Below the pieces are notes generated by a model. That model had not been told where the DNA came from and did no database searches. It saw only the letters and a list, made by a program, of their open reading frames with translations. Below are positions 34,590 through 43,059 of a stretch of 62,809 bases of DNA, piece after piece. Location of the stretch: the NCBI RefSeq assembly GCF_013359695.1, contig NZ_JABFMU010000038.1, positions 1 through 62,809 on the forward strand, in the 5' to 3' direction. Both the position numbers and the translations under genes were made by a program. The stretch is from Pseudomonas sp. C2B4. GTDB lineage: Bacteria > Pseudomonadota > Gammaproteobacteria > Pseudomonadales > Pseudomonadaceae. Position 1 is the stretch's first letter. Every line of letters starts with the position of its first letter.

Positions 34590-35606
34590 ATGGAAAACCT
34601 GGACGCGCTCGTCTCTCAAGCACTAGAGGCTGTGCAAAGCGCTGAAGATATCAATGCCCTGGAGCAAATCCGGGTTCACTACCTTGGCAAGAAAGGTGAA
34701 TTGACTCAGGTGATGAAGACCCTGGGGAATTTGCCGGCAGAAGAGCGTCCGCAAGTCGGTGCGCTGATCAACGTTGCCAAGGAGCGTGTCACAGAGGTTC
34801 TCAATGCGCGCAAGGCGTTGTTCGAGGAGGCTGATCTTGCAGCCAAGCTCGCCGCCGAATCCATTGACGTGACCCTGCCTGGCCGCGGCCAGACCTCAGG
34901 CGGTCTGCATCCGGTTACCCGGACTCTGGAACGTATCGAGCAGTTCTTCACCCACATCGGCTACGGCATCGCCGAAGGCCCTGAGGTCGAAGACGACTAT
35001 CACAACTTCGAGGCGCTCAACATCCCAGGCCATCACCCGGCCCGTTCGATGCATGACACCTTCTATTTCAATGCCAATATGTTGCTGCGCACCCATACCT
35101 CGCCGGTACAGGTCCGCACCATGGAATCGAAACAGCCGCCGATCCGCATCGTCTGCCCAGGCCGTGTATACCGTAGCGACTCCGATATCACCCACTCGCC
35201 GATGTTCCACCAGGTCGAAGGCCTGCTGGTTGATCGCGACATCAACTTCGCCGACCTGAAAGGGACCATCGAAGAGTTCCTGCGCGTGTTCTTCGAAAAA
35301 GAACTGGCCGTGCGTTTCCGTCCTTCGTACTTCCCGTTCACCGAGCCATCCGCCGAAGTCGACATGGAATGCGTGATGTGCAGCGGTAAAGGCTGCCGCG
35401 TCTGCAAGCAGACCGGTTGGCTGGAAGTCATGGGCTGCGGCATGGTTCACCCGAATGTGTTGCGCATGTCCGGGATCGACCCGGAAGAGTTTTCGGGCTT
35501 TGCCTTCGGCATGGGCGTTGAGCGCCTGGCCATGCTGCGTTACGGCGTGAACGACTTGCGTCTGTTCTTCGACAACGACTTGCGGTTCCTCGCGCAATTT
35601 CGCTAG
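34590..35606 (+). CDS. pheS: Phenylalanyl-tRNA synthetase alpha subunit
   Basis: 338 residues. An N-terminal coiled coil is followed by the class II catalytic core: GGLHPVTRTLERIEQFF, MHDTFYF, LLRTHTSPVQVRTM, YRSDSDITHSPMFHQVEGL (motif 2 region) and GFAFGMGVERLAMLRYG (motif 3). It forms the (alpha-beta)2 enzyme with PheT. Confidence 0.97.
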   Translation: MENLDALVSQALEAVQSAEDINALEQIRVHYLGKKGELTQVMKTLGNLPAEERPQVGALINVAKERVTEVLNARKALFEEADLAAKLAAESIDVTLPGRGQTSGGLHPVTRTLERIEQFFTHIGYGIAEGPEVEDDYHNFEALNIPGHHPARSMHDTFYFNANMLLRTHTSPVQVRTMESKQPPIRIVCPGRVYRSDSDITHSPMFHQVEGLLVDRDINFADLKGTIEEFLRVFFEKELAVRFRPSYFPFTEPSAEVDMECVMCSGKGCRVCKQTGWLEVMGCGMVHPNVLRMSGIDPEEFSGFAFGMGVERLAMLRYGVNDLRLFFDNDLRFLAQFR

Positions 35607-35632
35607 TCGTAACGAATTCTTAGGAGAGCAGG

Positions 35633-38014
35633 ATGAAATTCAGTGAACAATGGCTGCGTGGCTGGGTAAGCCCGCAGGTAAGTCGCGACGAGCTGGTTGC
35701 TCGTCTGTCGATGGCCGGTCTTGAGGTCGATAGCGTTACGCCGGCCGCCGGTGTTTTCAGTGGCGTGATCGTGGGCGAGGTGCTGAGCACCGAACAGCAC
35801 CCGGACGCCGACAAGCTGCGTGTTTGCCAGGTCAGCAATGGCTCGGAAACCTTCCAGGTCGTGTGCGGTGCGCCAAACGTGCGCCCGGGCCTGAAGATCC
35901 CGTTCGCCACCATCGGTGCCGAGCTGCCGGGCGACTTCAAAATCAAGAAAGCCAAGCTGCGTGGCGTCGAATCCAACGGCATGCTGTGCTCGCAAGCCGA
36001 GCTGCAGGTAGGCGAGGGCAACGATGGTCTGATGGAGCTGCCGGCCGATGCGCCCGTAGGTCAGGACATTCGTGAATACCTGAATCTGGACGATGCCAGC
36101 ATCGAGGTCGACCTGACCCCGAACCGCGGCGACTGCCTGTCCCTGGCGGGCCTGGCCCGTGAAGTCGGCGCTCTGTATGCCGCCCCGGTCACGCGTCCAG
36201 TGGTTGCTGCCGTTCCAGCGGTGCACGATGAAGTGCGTCCGGTCGAAGTGCTGGCACCTGCTGCCTGCCCACGTTACCTGGGTCGCGTGATCCGTAATGT
36301 CGACCTGACCAAGCCTACGCCGCTGTGGATGGTCGAGCGCCTGCGTCGTGCCGATGTACGCAGCATCGATGCGGCTGTCGACATCACCAACTATGTGATG
36401 CTGGAGCTGGGTCAACCGCTGCACGCCTTCGATCTCGCCGAAATCAATGGCGGCATCCGCGTGCGCATGGCCGAAGAAGGCGAGAAGCTGGTGCTGCTCG
36501 ACGGTCAGGAAGTCAGCCTGCGTAGCGATACGCTGGTGATTGCCGACCATACCCGTGCCTTGGCCATTGCTGGCGTCATGGGTGGCGAGCATAGCGGCGT
36601 CAACACCGCGACCACTCGTGACATCTTCCTGGAAAGCGCGTTTTTCGATCAGATCGCCGTCGCTGGCAAGGCCCGCTCCTATGGTCTGCACACCGACGCA
36701 TCGCACCGCTACGAGCGCGGCGTGGACTGGCAACTGGCTCGTGAAGCCATGGAGCGCGCCACTGGCCTGCTGCTGGACATCACTGGCGGTGAAGCCGGCC
36801 CGATCATCGAAACCGTCAGCGAACAGCACTTGCCGTCGATCGCACCGGTGACCCTGCGTGCCCAGCGCATCACCCAGATGCTGGGTATGGAAATGGATTC
36901 GGCCGAAGTCGAGCGTCTGCTCAGCGCTTTGGGCCTGAAGATTTCCGCCGATGGAGCAGGGCAGTGGCGCGTAGAAGTGCCAAGTCATCGCTTCGACATC
37001 AGCCTGGAAGTCGACCTGATCGAAGAACTGGCCCGTCTGTACGGCTACAACCGTCTGCCGGTTCGTTACCCGCAAGCGCGTCTGGCACCGCAGGCCAAGG
37101 CTGAAGCGCGTAGCGATCTGCCTGAACTGCGCCGTTTGCTGGTCGCCCGTGGTTATCAGGAAGCTATCACCTACAGCTTTATCGATCCGAAACAGTTCGA
37201 GCTGTTTAATCCGGGTGTTGAACCGCTGTTGCTGGCCAATCCGATTTCCAACGATATGGCTGCCATGCGTTCGTCGCTGTGGCCAGGTTTGGTCAAGGCG
37301 CTTCAGCACAACTTGAACCGTCAACAGGATCGCGTTCGCCTGTTCGAGAGCGGCCTTCGTTTCGTCGGTCAACTTGACGGTCTGAAACAAGAGTCGATGC
37401 TGGCCGGTGTGGTTTGCGGTAGCCGCCTGCCGGAAGGCTGGGCACAAGGTCGCGATGTCGTCGACTTCTTCGACGTCAAGGCTGACGTGGAAGCGGTGCT
37501 GGGCTTCGCCGGTGCACTAGATGCCTTCACTTTCGTGCCGGGCAAGCACCCAGCGCTGCACCCGGGGCAAACCGCGCGAATCGAGCGTGAGGGCCGTCTG
37601 GTAGGTTTCGTCGGAGCCATCCACCCGGAATTGTCGAAAACCCTGGGTCTGGATCGTCCGGTGTTCGTGTTCGAGCTGGTTCTGGCGGAAGTGGCTAGCG
37701 GGAAAATGCCGAAATTCCACGAGTTGTCGCGCTTTCCTGAAGTGCGTCGTGACCTGGCACTGATTGCCCACAAAGACGTTGCGGCCGCAGCAGTACTGGA
37801 CGTAATCCGTGAAAATGCAGGTGAATGGCTGACAGACCTCAGGCTATTTGACGTGTATCAGGGTAAAGGCATTGATCCTGATAGAAAAAGCCTTGCAGTC
37901 GGCTTGACCTGGCAGCATCCATCGCGCACTCTTAATGACGATGAGGTGAATTCCACGACACAAAACATCCTCACCTCGCTCGAACAAAGGTTGAACGCCA
38001 CGTTAAGGAAGTGA
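35633..38014 (+). CDS. pheT: Phenylalanyl-tRNA synthetase beta subunit
   Basis: 793 residues. MKFSEQWLRGWVSPQVSRDELVARLSMAGLEVDSV, the EMAP-like tRNA-binding domain (HPDADKLRVCQVSNG), the B3/4 editing domain (DITNYVMLELGQPLHAFD), B5 and the catalytic-like core (YSFIDPKQFELFNPG), and a C-terminal anticodon-binding domain (FPEVRRDLALI). AGGAGAGC precedes the start. Confidence 0.97.
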   Translation: MKFSEQWLRGWVSPQVSRDELVARLSMAGLEVDSVTPAAGVFSGVIVGEVLSTEQHPDADKLRVCQVSNGSETFQVVCGAPNVRPGLKIPFATIGAELPGDFKIKKAKLRGVESNGMLCSQAELQVGEGNDGLMELPADAPVGQDIREYLNLDDASIEVDLTPNRGDCLSLAGLAREVGALYAAPVTRPVVAAVPAVHDEVRPVEVLAPAACPRYLGRVIRNVDLTKPTPLWMVERLRRADVRSIDAAVDITNYVMLELGQPLHAFDLAEINGGIRVRMAEEGEKLVLLDGQEVSLRSDTLVIADHTRALAIAGVMGGEHSGVNTATTRDIFLESAFFDQIAVAGKARSYGLHTDASHRYERGVDWQLAREAMERATGLLLDITGGEAGPIIETVSEQHLPSIAPVTLRAQRITQMLGMEMDSAEVERLLSALGLKISADGAGQWRVEVPSHRFDISLEVDLIEELARLYGYNRLPVRYPQARLAPQAKAEARSDLPELRRLLVARGYQEAITYSFIDPKQFELFNPGVEPLLLANPISNDMAAMRSSLWPGLVKALQHNLNRQQDRVRLFESGLRFVGQLDGLKQESMLAGVVCGSRLPEGWAQGRDVVDFFDVKADVEAVLGFAGALDAFTFVPGKHPALHPGQTARIEREGRLVGFVGAIHPELSKTLGLDRPVFVFELVLAEVASGKMPKFHELSRFPEVRRDLALIAHKDVAAAAVLDVIRENAGEWLTDLRLFDVYQGKGIDPDRKSLAVGLTWQHPSRTLNDDEVNSTTQNILTSLEQRLNATLRK

Positions 38015-38017
38015 CGT

Positions 38018-38320
38018 ATGGGGGCTTTGACGAAAGCTGAGATGGCGGAACGTCTGTATGAAGAGCTGGGCCTGAACAAGCGGGAAGCCAAGGAATTGGT
38101 CGAACTGTTTTTCGAGGAAATCAGGCACGCTCTTGAAGACAACGAGCAGGTCAAATTGTCCGGTTTCGGCAATTTTGACCTGCGGGACAAACGCCAGCGG
38201 CCTGGCCGCAATCCGAAAACGGGAGAAGAAATCCCGATCACGGCTCGCCGTGTGGTCACCTTTCGTCCAGGGCAGAAGTTGAAGGCCCGAGTTGAGGCTT
38301 ATGCTGGAACCAAGTCATAA
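38018..38320 (+). CDS. ihfA: Integration host factor alpha subunit
   Basis: 100 residues: MGALTKAEMAERLYEELGLNKREAKELVELFFEEI, NEQVKLSGFGNFDLRDKRQRPGRNPKTGEEIPI with the DNA-intercalating Pro of the beta arm. It starts 3 bases after pheT and its end overlaps the next gene by 20 bases. IHF is also needed for many phage integrations, including one into the tRNA-Pro next door. Confidence 0.97.
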   Translation: MGALTKAEMAERLYEELGLNKREAKELVELFFEEIRHALEDNEQVKLSGFGNFDLRDKRQRPGRNPKTGEEIPITARRVVTFRPGQKLKARVEAYAGTKS

Positions 38321-38657
38321 CGACGAGCTACCCGTCATCCCAGGCAAACGCTACTTCACCATTGGTGAAGTCAGCGAGCTGTGTGCGGTAAAACCGCACG
38401 TGCTGCGCTATTGGGAGCAGGAGTTTCCTCAACTCAACCCCGTCAAACGCCGCGGAAACCGCCGGTATTATCAGCGCCAGGACGTGCTGATGATCCGGCA
38501 GATCCGCGCGCTTCTTTACGATCAAGGGTTCACCATCGGCGGCGCACGTCTGCGTCTGTCCGGTGATGAAGCCAAAGACGACACCACGCAATACAAACAA
38601 ATGATTCGCCAGATGATCGCTGAGCTGGAAGATGTACTGGTGGTCCTCAAGAAATAA
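38301..38657 (+). CDS. MerR-family regulator
   Basis: 118 residues. KRYFTIGEVSELCAVKPHVLRYWEQEFPQLNPVKRRGNRRYYQRQD is a MerR winged HTH, followed by a short dimerisation helix (KQMIRQMIAELEDVLVVLKK). No effector domain. It always follows ihfA in Pseudomonas as far as I recall; the target is unknown. Confidence 0.9.
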   Translation: MLEPSHNDELPVIPGKRYFTIGEVSELCAVKPHVLRYWEQEFPQLNPVKRRGNRRYYQRQDVLMIRQIRALLYDQGFTIGGARLRLSGDEAKDDTTQYKQMIRQMIAELEDVLVVLKK

Positions 38658-38746
38658 ATTCCTGCTTTAAAATACTTCCAGTTTTCAAAAGCTTGCGATA
38701 TATTCTTGAGCGTTCCTCGAGAAGAGGAACAAGATTCACGCCTAGT

Positions 38747-38823
38747 CGGGGCGTAGCGCAGTCCGGTAGCGCACTAGCATGGGGTGCTAGGGGTCGAGTG
38801 TTCGAATCACTCCGTCCCGACCA
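38747..38823 (+). tRNA. tRNA-Pro (GGG)
   Basis: 77 bases with encoded CCA. Acceptor CGGGGCG/CGTCCCG, anticodon arm CTAGC-ATGGGGT-GCTAG with GGG, T-arm GAGTGTTCGAATCACTC. Its 3' half (from 38778) is repeated at 48151, so this is the attachment site of the prophage and the present 3' half is element-derived. Confidence 0.95.
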
Positions 38824-38828
38824 TATTT
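38778..38828 (+). other. attL of the tRNA-Pro prophage
   Basis: 51 bases from the anticodon loop to just past CCA, matching 48151-48201 at 49 of 51 positions (differences at the 8th and 32nd base). Confidence 0.88.
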
Positions 38829-38839
38829 TTCAATGACTT

Positions 38840-38867
38840 AGCCGAACTCTCACCAGTTCGGCTTTTT
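38840..38867 (+). terminator. Terminator after tRNA-Pro
   Basis: AGCCGAACT-CTCACC-AGTTCGGCT then T4. It is element-derived; the host version is at 48210. Confidence 0.88.
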
Positions 38868-38892
38868 CATGCTTAGGGACTTTTGCGGGGGT

Positions 38893-40089
38893 TCATCCCG
38901 TTTTCCTCCTCAAGATGGTCAGAGCCGGCCCTCTCGAATCGGTCGCCGATACTTTGTTTGCCGCCTCAATCAACTGCTCGAGCTCTGCGGTAGAATAGTG
39001 GCTCGTAACGCTGCCATTTTTGTGCCCCAGAAGTGCCTTTCGATCCTCAAGTGTCACGCCAGCTGCACGAAGCCTTCTGCCAAAGGTGTGCTTGAGGTCG
39101 TGAATCCTGATCGATCTGAATCCAGGGTGTGCTGGTGACTTGTGTTCCATTTCTCACTTCGCCGCTGCTCTCACCCTGGCCTTCTTCCACGCCGAGTCAT
39201 TCATCCGGAGCATAGGGGTCGGACCGCGTTCGTCCGGCTGTCCATACGGGAACACATACTTCGAATGCAGTCCGCGCTGTCCGTCGATTACCGACATCGC
39301 CACCTTGTTCAGCACCACCAACCTCTCGTCGCCGTTCTTCACACCAGATTTTTCACTCCTCCCGCCAAAGTCAGCAGGGATCAGGAACACGCTCGTTCCC
39401 AGTTCCGGCACTCGGATTTCCCAATCCCACTGAAGTTTGCAGACTTCCTGTTCCCGGCAGCCCGTGTTCACTTTGTAGAGCGACATCCTCAACAGGTGAT
39501 CGGGGATCTCCGAAAACAGCATCGACTGCTCTGCCCAAGACATCGGGTAGGGCTTTCTGCTCGACTTCTTTTCCTCCAGCATCGAGATCATCGGCACGCT
39601 ATCCAGCCACGGCCGTTTCTCTGCGTCTCGCCACTTCCTGTGGCACAGGTTCAAGATCCGAACGATTCGCTGTAAAGCGATGTTCACCGTCCGGTTCGAG
39701 ACGCCTGGCTTCACTTTCCCTTTTTCGCTCTTCGTCGGCTTCTGCCTGTCTCGCTTGAAAGCAGCCAGGGTTCCGTCATCTATATGGGTGATCGGCAGAT
39801 CCCCGATGTACGGGTCCAGCTGTTCAATGTGTGATGCGGACAGGCCGATCGACGCTTGGTCCTTGAATTCCACCAGGAATCGCGTGGCTGCTTCACGCCA
39901 GGTTCGCACCTGGCGTACGCCGTAGACCTTTTCCTGCCTGAGCTTTTCCAGCCGGTGAATCAGGTACTGCTCCGCTTCCTGCCTTTCGCTTGCTCCAGTG
40001 CTTTCCTGAAGTCGGTGACCTCTGACGACCTTGTCGATATGCCAGATTCCGTTTCTCTCGTAGAGACCGGAGATCGTTTTTCGCGCCAT
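38893..40089 (-). pseudogene. int: Phage tyrosine integrase interrupted by an in-frame TGA
   Basis: Two pieces in the same frame, 40089-39157 and 39153-38893, divided by one TGA at 39154-39156. The first piece has the SAM-like core-binding domain and Arg box (VNTGCREQEVCKLQW); the second has the HDLKHTFGRRLRAAG His-Arg box, LLGHKNGS and the catalytic Tyr in SHYSTAE. Together about 398 codons, a normal integrase length. A TGG-to-TGA change is the simplest cause. Without read-through the enzyme is inactive. It points toward attL as usual. Confidence 0.88.
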
Positions 40090-40361
40090 TTATTGACTCC
40101 TTGGCGCCCACTGCGGGGCTGATTGTTGTCCTGATTGGCCGCTTTTTCAATTGCCATGGACTCGACGTAAGCGTCTGCCCACTGGTCGAGCTTGAGCCTG
40201 TCGAAGCCGATGCCCTGTTTCCCGATCGGGAATTCACGCACGTTCGGCCTGACTGTTTTGTTGAATTCATCCCGGCACATGCCGAGGTATCCGTAGGCCT
40301 CGCCGGCTCGGATAAAGCGCGGGAGGATGGGCGCAGCCTGGGCCGCGCTTCGATTGGACAT
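39960..40361 (-). CDS. Phage AlpA/excisionase-like DNA-binding protein
   Basis: 133 residues from the ATG at 40361, which has GGAG 6 bases upstream. RFIRAGEAYGYLGMCRDEFNKTVRPNVREFPIGKQGIGFDRLKLDQWADAYVE is a small winged HTH of the AlpA/excisionase kind. The last 43 codons overlap the integrase 5' end in another frame. Position and fold suggest a recombination directionality factor or regulator. Confidence 0.7.
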   Translation of the reverse strand: MSNRSAAQAAPILPRFIRAGEAYGYLGMCRDEFNKTVRPNVREFPIGKQGIGFDRLKLDQWADAYVESMAIEKAANQDNNQPRSGRQGVNKWREKRSPVSTRETESGISTRSSEVTDFRKALEQAKGRKRSST

Positions 40362-40395
40362 AGCTGTCTCCATGCCGCCGGCGGCGGCAGAGTGT

Positions 40396-40551
40396 TCAGT
40401 GAATGGTCACGCCGTCCTGCCCCGGGGTGATCGCGCGAGCCTGTTGTTCGGTACGCCGGCAGATGTGTTGGATCTTTCCGCCGCAGTCGGCGATGACCCA
40501 CCAGAAGCCGCCGAAGCGGTGCGGGCCCTTGATGATCTTCGTGATGGTCAT
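40396..40551 (-). CDS. Small phage protein
   Basis: 51 residues: MTITKIIKGPHRFGGFWWVIADCGGKI then a polar end (REQQARAITPGQD region). It lies just upstream of the AlpA-like gene on the same strand. No ribosome site is visible for the ATG at 40551, and the frame stays open further upstream. Unknown function. Confidence 0.5.
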   Translation of the reverse strand: MTITKIIKGPHRFGGFWWVIADCGGKIQHICRRTEQQARAITPGQDGVTIH

Positions 40552-40626
40552 GGCAATGGGTTTCTCGCCCGCCGTGCACCGGCAGGCTTATGCTTTAATG
40601 AGGTTGTTCTTGAGTGGGGGACGCTG

Positions 40627-40803
40627 ATGAATAAGGCTTTTCGAAACCCGTTGTTCATCACCGGGGTTCCAATGGTGATTGTTGGGCTCGGCGTTTGTCT
40701 GAACCAACTGTTTTGGGGGCGAAGTGTCGGTTACTTGGCTTTTGCCGTTTTAGTCTCAGGGTGCACGTTGGTGCTGATTGGATTGGTGCAGAGGAACAAG
40801 TGA
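40627..40803 (+). CDS. Small membrane protein
   Basis: 58 residues, MNKAFRNPLFITGVPMVIVGLGVCL then LAFAVLVSGCTLVLIGLVQRNK, two membrane helices. A purine-rich GTGGGGGA precedes the ATG. It faces the opposite way to its neighbours. Unknown function. Confidence 0.6.
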   Translation: MNKAFRNPLFITGVPMVIVGLGVCLNQLFWGRSVGYLAFAVLVSGCTLVLIGLVQRNK

Positions 40804-40814
40804 AGTTCTCGTAC

Positions 40815-40868
40815 TTACCGCGGCCCCTTGTAGCAGTACACGTAGGCGAACCAGGCGAGGGCGATCAT
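40815..40868 (-). CDS. Tiny hydrophobic peptide, coupled to upstream gene
   Basis: 17 residues, MIALAWFAYVYCYKGPR. Its ATG overlaps the TGA of the gene at 40865-41431 (ATGA), a translational coupling. One short membrane stretch followed by a positive tail. The fourth member of an overlapping gene chain. Confidence 0.45.
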   Translation of the reverse strand: MIALAWFAYVYCYKGPR

Positions 40869-41431
40869 GGGGTCACCTTCTGGCCGAGCAGCACGTCGCT
40901 GACGACCTCCCAGAGTTGAGCCGGCGACCACTGGAAGCGGTCGAAGTCTGTGTCGGGCTGGATACCGAACCGGCAGGTTGAGTGCGCCCCCGCCGGGTAT
41001 TCGGCGCGCTTGGCCATGATCGTTGCTACTCGGCCATCGCCGCCCGGGACGGTGCGATGGTAGTCATAGGCCTTGGTGCAGTATTCATTGCCCGCGACGA
41101 TCTCGTAGGATCCGGAAAACACTAAGTCAGCGCGTCCGTCTGGCGTCCACGGCCGACCACCGCCAGATGTCCGTGCTCCCTCATGCAGGTACAGCACAAA
41201 ATCCCCGGCATCGTGGCAGACGAGCTCGAATGAATGATTGAATTGCGTGCCGACGATCACCCGTGAGAGAAAATTAAAGCGGTGATCGTGAATTGCCGAG
41301 TGCTCGAAACAGGCACGGCGGGGCAACTCGGGATGCCAGACGTGCAGCCGCTGATTGCCCTGGAGCTGGACTTGCACAAAGCCCAGGCCATGCAGGGTGA
41401 TTTTGTCGGTCATTACGTCATCAATGATCAT
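40865..41431 (-). CDS. Phage protein with cupin-like features
   Basis: 188 residues; family not named. HVWHPELPRRACFEHSAIHDHRFNFLSRVIVGTQFNHSF has a His-rich beta segment as in cupins, and DFVLYLHEGARTSGGG and STCRFGIQPDTDFDRFQW follow. Its start overlaps the stop of the 25-residue gene by ATGA, which fixes the start at 41431. Confidence 0.65.
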   Translation of the reverse strand: MIIDDVMTDKITLHGLGFVQVQLQGNQRLHVWHPELPRRACFEHSAIHDHRFNFLSRVIVGTQFNHSFELVCHDAGDFVLYLHEGARTSGGGRPWTPDGRADLVFSGSYEIVAGNEYCTKAYDYHRTVPGGDGRVATIMAKRAEYPAGAHSTCRFGIQPDTDFDRFQWSPAQLWEVVSDVLLGQKVTP

Positions 41432-41505
41432 GAATACACCGCCGCAAAGGAGAGGTAGAGAGCGCCCCAGAAGCAGACGCTTACGATCATGGCTTTCAGG
41501 ATCAT
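41428..41505 (-). CDS. Tiny membrane peptide
   Basis: 25 residues, MILKAMIVSVCFWGALYLSF then AAVYS: one membrane helix. GGGGGATTACTG precedes the ATG. The start overlaps the upstream stop (TGATG) and the stop overlaps the downstream start (ATGA). Confidence 0.55.
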   Translation of the reverse strand: MILKAMIVSVCFWGALYLSFAAVYS

Positions 41506-41951
41506 CAGTAATCCCCCCAGCCCAAGCCTTGGATGTATTCGCTCGGAATGGTTACAGGGCCATCCGGAACCTGGCTTTCGACTTCGCTGTTGCCGAAGTA
41601 ACCGATAGCCGCCTGGGCGCGCTCCATGGACAAACGTGCATGGCGCATCTGCCAGGACTTGCGGGCCTTGTAGGAGTCCAGTGCTCGCGACTTGTCGGTG
41701 TAGGCGAAGCGCCGGCCCCAAGTCCCGCCTTCCTTCAAAACGCGCTTGCGGCGCTTCTTCACAGCGTCTGCGGTCCAGCTGTATTGCGGGCCGTTGACCA
41801 GCTCGCACGTATGCTTGTCACCGATGTAGTAGCACTGCGCTGTTTCGCCGATCACTTGGTAGGTGATGCAGTGCACCTCAAGGCCTTCTGGCCCAATGGT
41901 GTCCATGTAGCGATAGTGCTCGGGCCAAGCCGTTTTGATTTCTTCAGGCAT
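41505..41951 (-). CDS. Phage hypothetical protein
   Basis: 148 residues: MPEEIKTAWPEHYRYMDTIG at the N-terminus, then a basic helical stretch (DAVKKRRKRVLKEGG). No domain recognised. AAGGA lies 9 bases before the start. First gene of the four-gene chain. Confidence 0.65.
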   Translation of the reverse strand: MPEEIKTAWPEHYRYMDTIGPEGLEVHCITYQVIGETAQCYYIGDKHTCELVNGPQYSWTADAVKKRRKRVLKEGGTWGRRFAYTDKSRALDSYKARKSWQMRHARLSMERAQAAIGYFGNSEVESQVPDGPVTIPSEYIQGLGWGDY

Positions 41952-42107
41952 GACTTCGTCCTTGCCGCTATAGCGGCTGACTTTGAAGGGAGAGGGAGTA
42001 TTTCGAATGTTAGATAGCCGATATGGCTATGGCGGGTACCGCGAGGTGATGGTGTAAAGCGCTGGGGATGGGAGTGAGACCTCTAGGGCGAGGTCTCCTC
42101 CTTTACT

Positions 42108-42455
42108 TCAGTTACAACCGTATTGGTTGCAGGTGTAGTTGTAGGGGTTTCCTTTGGAATCCATTCCGTTGTGATATGTCGTGTTTCCAATGGTTTGGCT
42201 TGTGCCATTCCATGAGTTGCCGTCCGCTGAAGTGCCGTTTTGATAAACCGTATTACCGATTTTTTGACTCGTTTGGTTCCATGAGGAGCCCGAGGCACTG
42301 TATCCCTGGACATTGGTAGTGTTACCAAACCGCTGAACGTTGTAGGTGTTGCCGCTATTGTCCGTGCATGTCTGAAAGCCGGCAGAACCAAAACACTGAG
42401 CGAATGCCAGGTGCGGGGCAACAATCAAAAGTGCGCCAATTAGCATTTTTTTCAT
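42108..42455 (-). CDS. Secreted Asn/Gly/Ser-rich repeat protein
   Basis: 115 residues from MKKMLIGALLIVAPHLAFA (Sec signal). The mature part is low-complexity and polar, with two similar units, SWNQTSQKIGNTVYQNGTS and SWNGTSQTIGNTTYHNGMD, preceded by a weaker one (NTTNVQGYSASGS). A C-terminal CNQYGC and an early CFG...CTD give two possible disulfides. The start could also be 42464. Not recognised; export suggests an effect on the host surface or outside. Confidence 0.65.
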   Translation of the reverse strand: MKKMLIGALLIVAPHLAFAQCFGSAGFQTCTDNSGNTYNVQRFGNTTNVQGYSASGSSWNQTSQKIGNTVYQNGTSADGNSWNGTSQTIGNTTYHNGMDSKGNPYNYTCNQYGCN

Positions 42456-42573
42456 TTGCGTCATCCATGTGGTCAGTCAACCAATGCTAAACCGAGGTAT
42501 GGCATTTTGCTATTTTTGGTGGGTGGACGGAACTCCAAAGTTCGCGAGCTTTATTGCCTAACACTCCTATGAG

Positions 42574-42933
42574 TCATTCGCCTTGATTGGCGAGCATGTT
42601 CGGGCGCTGGAAGGATGTTCCAAGAATGCCTTGGTTTCGCTCGTCTGCTACTGGCTTGAGCTCGACGGCTTTCGCCTGGTTGCGCGCAAAGTCCAGCAGG
42701 TCGACAGACCACTCTCGACCTACGTCGTCATCGAACTCGAAGAGCATGCCGCCCAGCGCACGCTCCAGCTCATCAATCCTCTGATCCGCTGCGTTCAGGC
42801 GCAGCTGCAGGGCGTCAATGACCCCGCTTCTGTTGTCCCTGCAATTGGGCAATGCCACTGAGGACGAAACAGCCTCTGCCAAAACTTGGCAGGCATACTC
42901 ACGAGCACTCCAAGGGGTTGACCTGACAGCCAT
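42574..42933 (-). CDS. Phage hypothetical protein
   Basis: 119 residues. LQLRLNAADQRIDELERALGGML is a coiled coil; SVDLLDFARNQAKAVELKPV follows. The N-terminal 25 residues are less convincing and no ribosome site is seen. The deletion junction of the prophage may lie just upstream. Confidence 0.5.
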   Translation of the reverse strand: MAVRSTPWSAREYACQVLAEAVSSSVALPNCRDNRSGVIDALQLRLNAADQRIDELERALGGMLFEFDDDVGREWSVDLLDFARNQAKAVELKPVADERNQGILGTSFQRPNMLANQGE

Positions 42934-43059
42934 TTAGCCCCAAATGGCCAGTGATGCCAGCCTGATTACCCAGCTGCCTTGACCGGTTGTGGTTGTATAG
43001 ACGGGCGCGCCATATCTGATAAAGTCGTCGATCGCTTTTTCATTTAAGGCTCAGGGTAA

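Noticed and set aside
35603..37447. 614-codon minus-strand frame opposite pheT
   Set aside because: Antisense shadow of a GC-rich essential gene; composition (Gln/His/Thr-rich) and lack of motifs are typical of such frames.
39154..39156. Selenocysteine or programmed read-through at the integrase TGA
   Set aside because: No SECIS-like hairpin is evident just downstream and integrases are not known selenoproteins; two other genes of the element are also broken, so decay is simpler.
41355..42017. 220-codon plus-strand frame in the prophage
   Set aside because: It runs opposite the well-coupled minus-strand chain 41951-40815, whose overlaps are hard to explain by chance.
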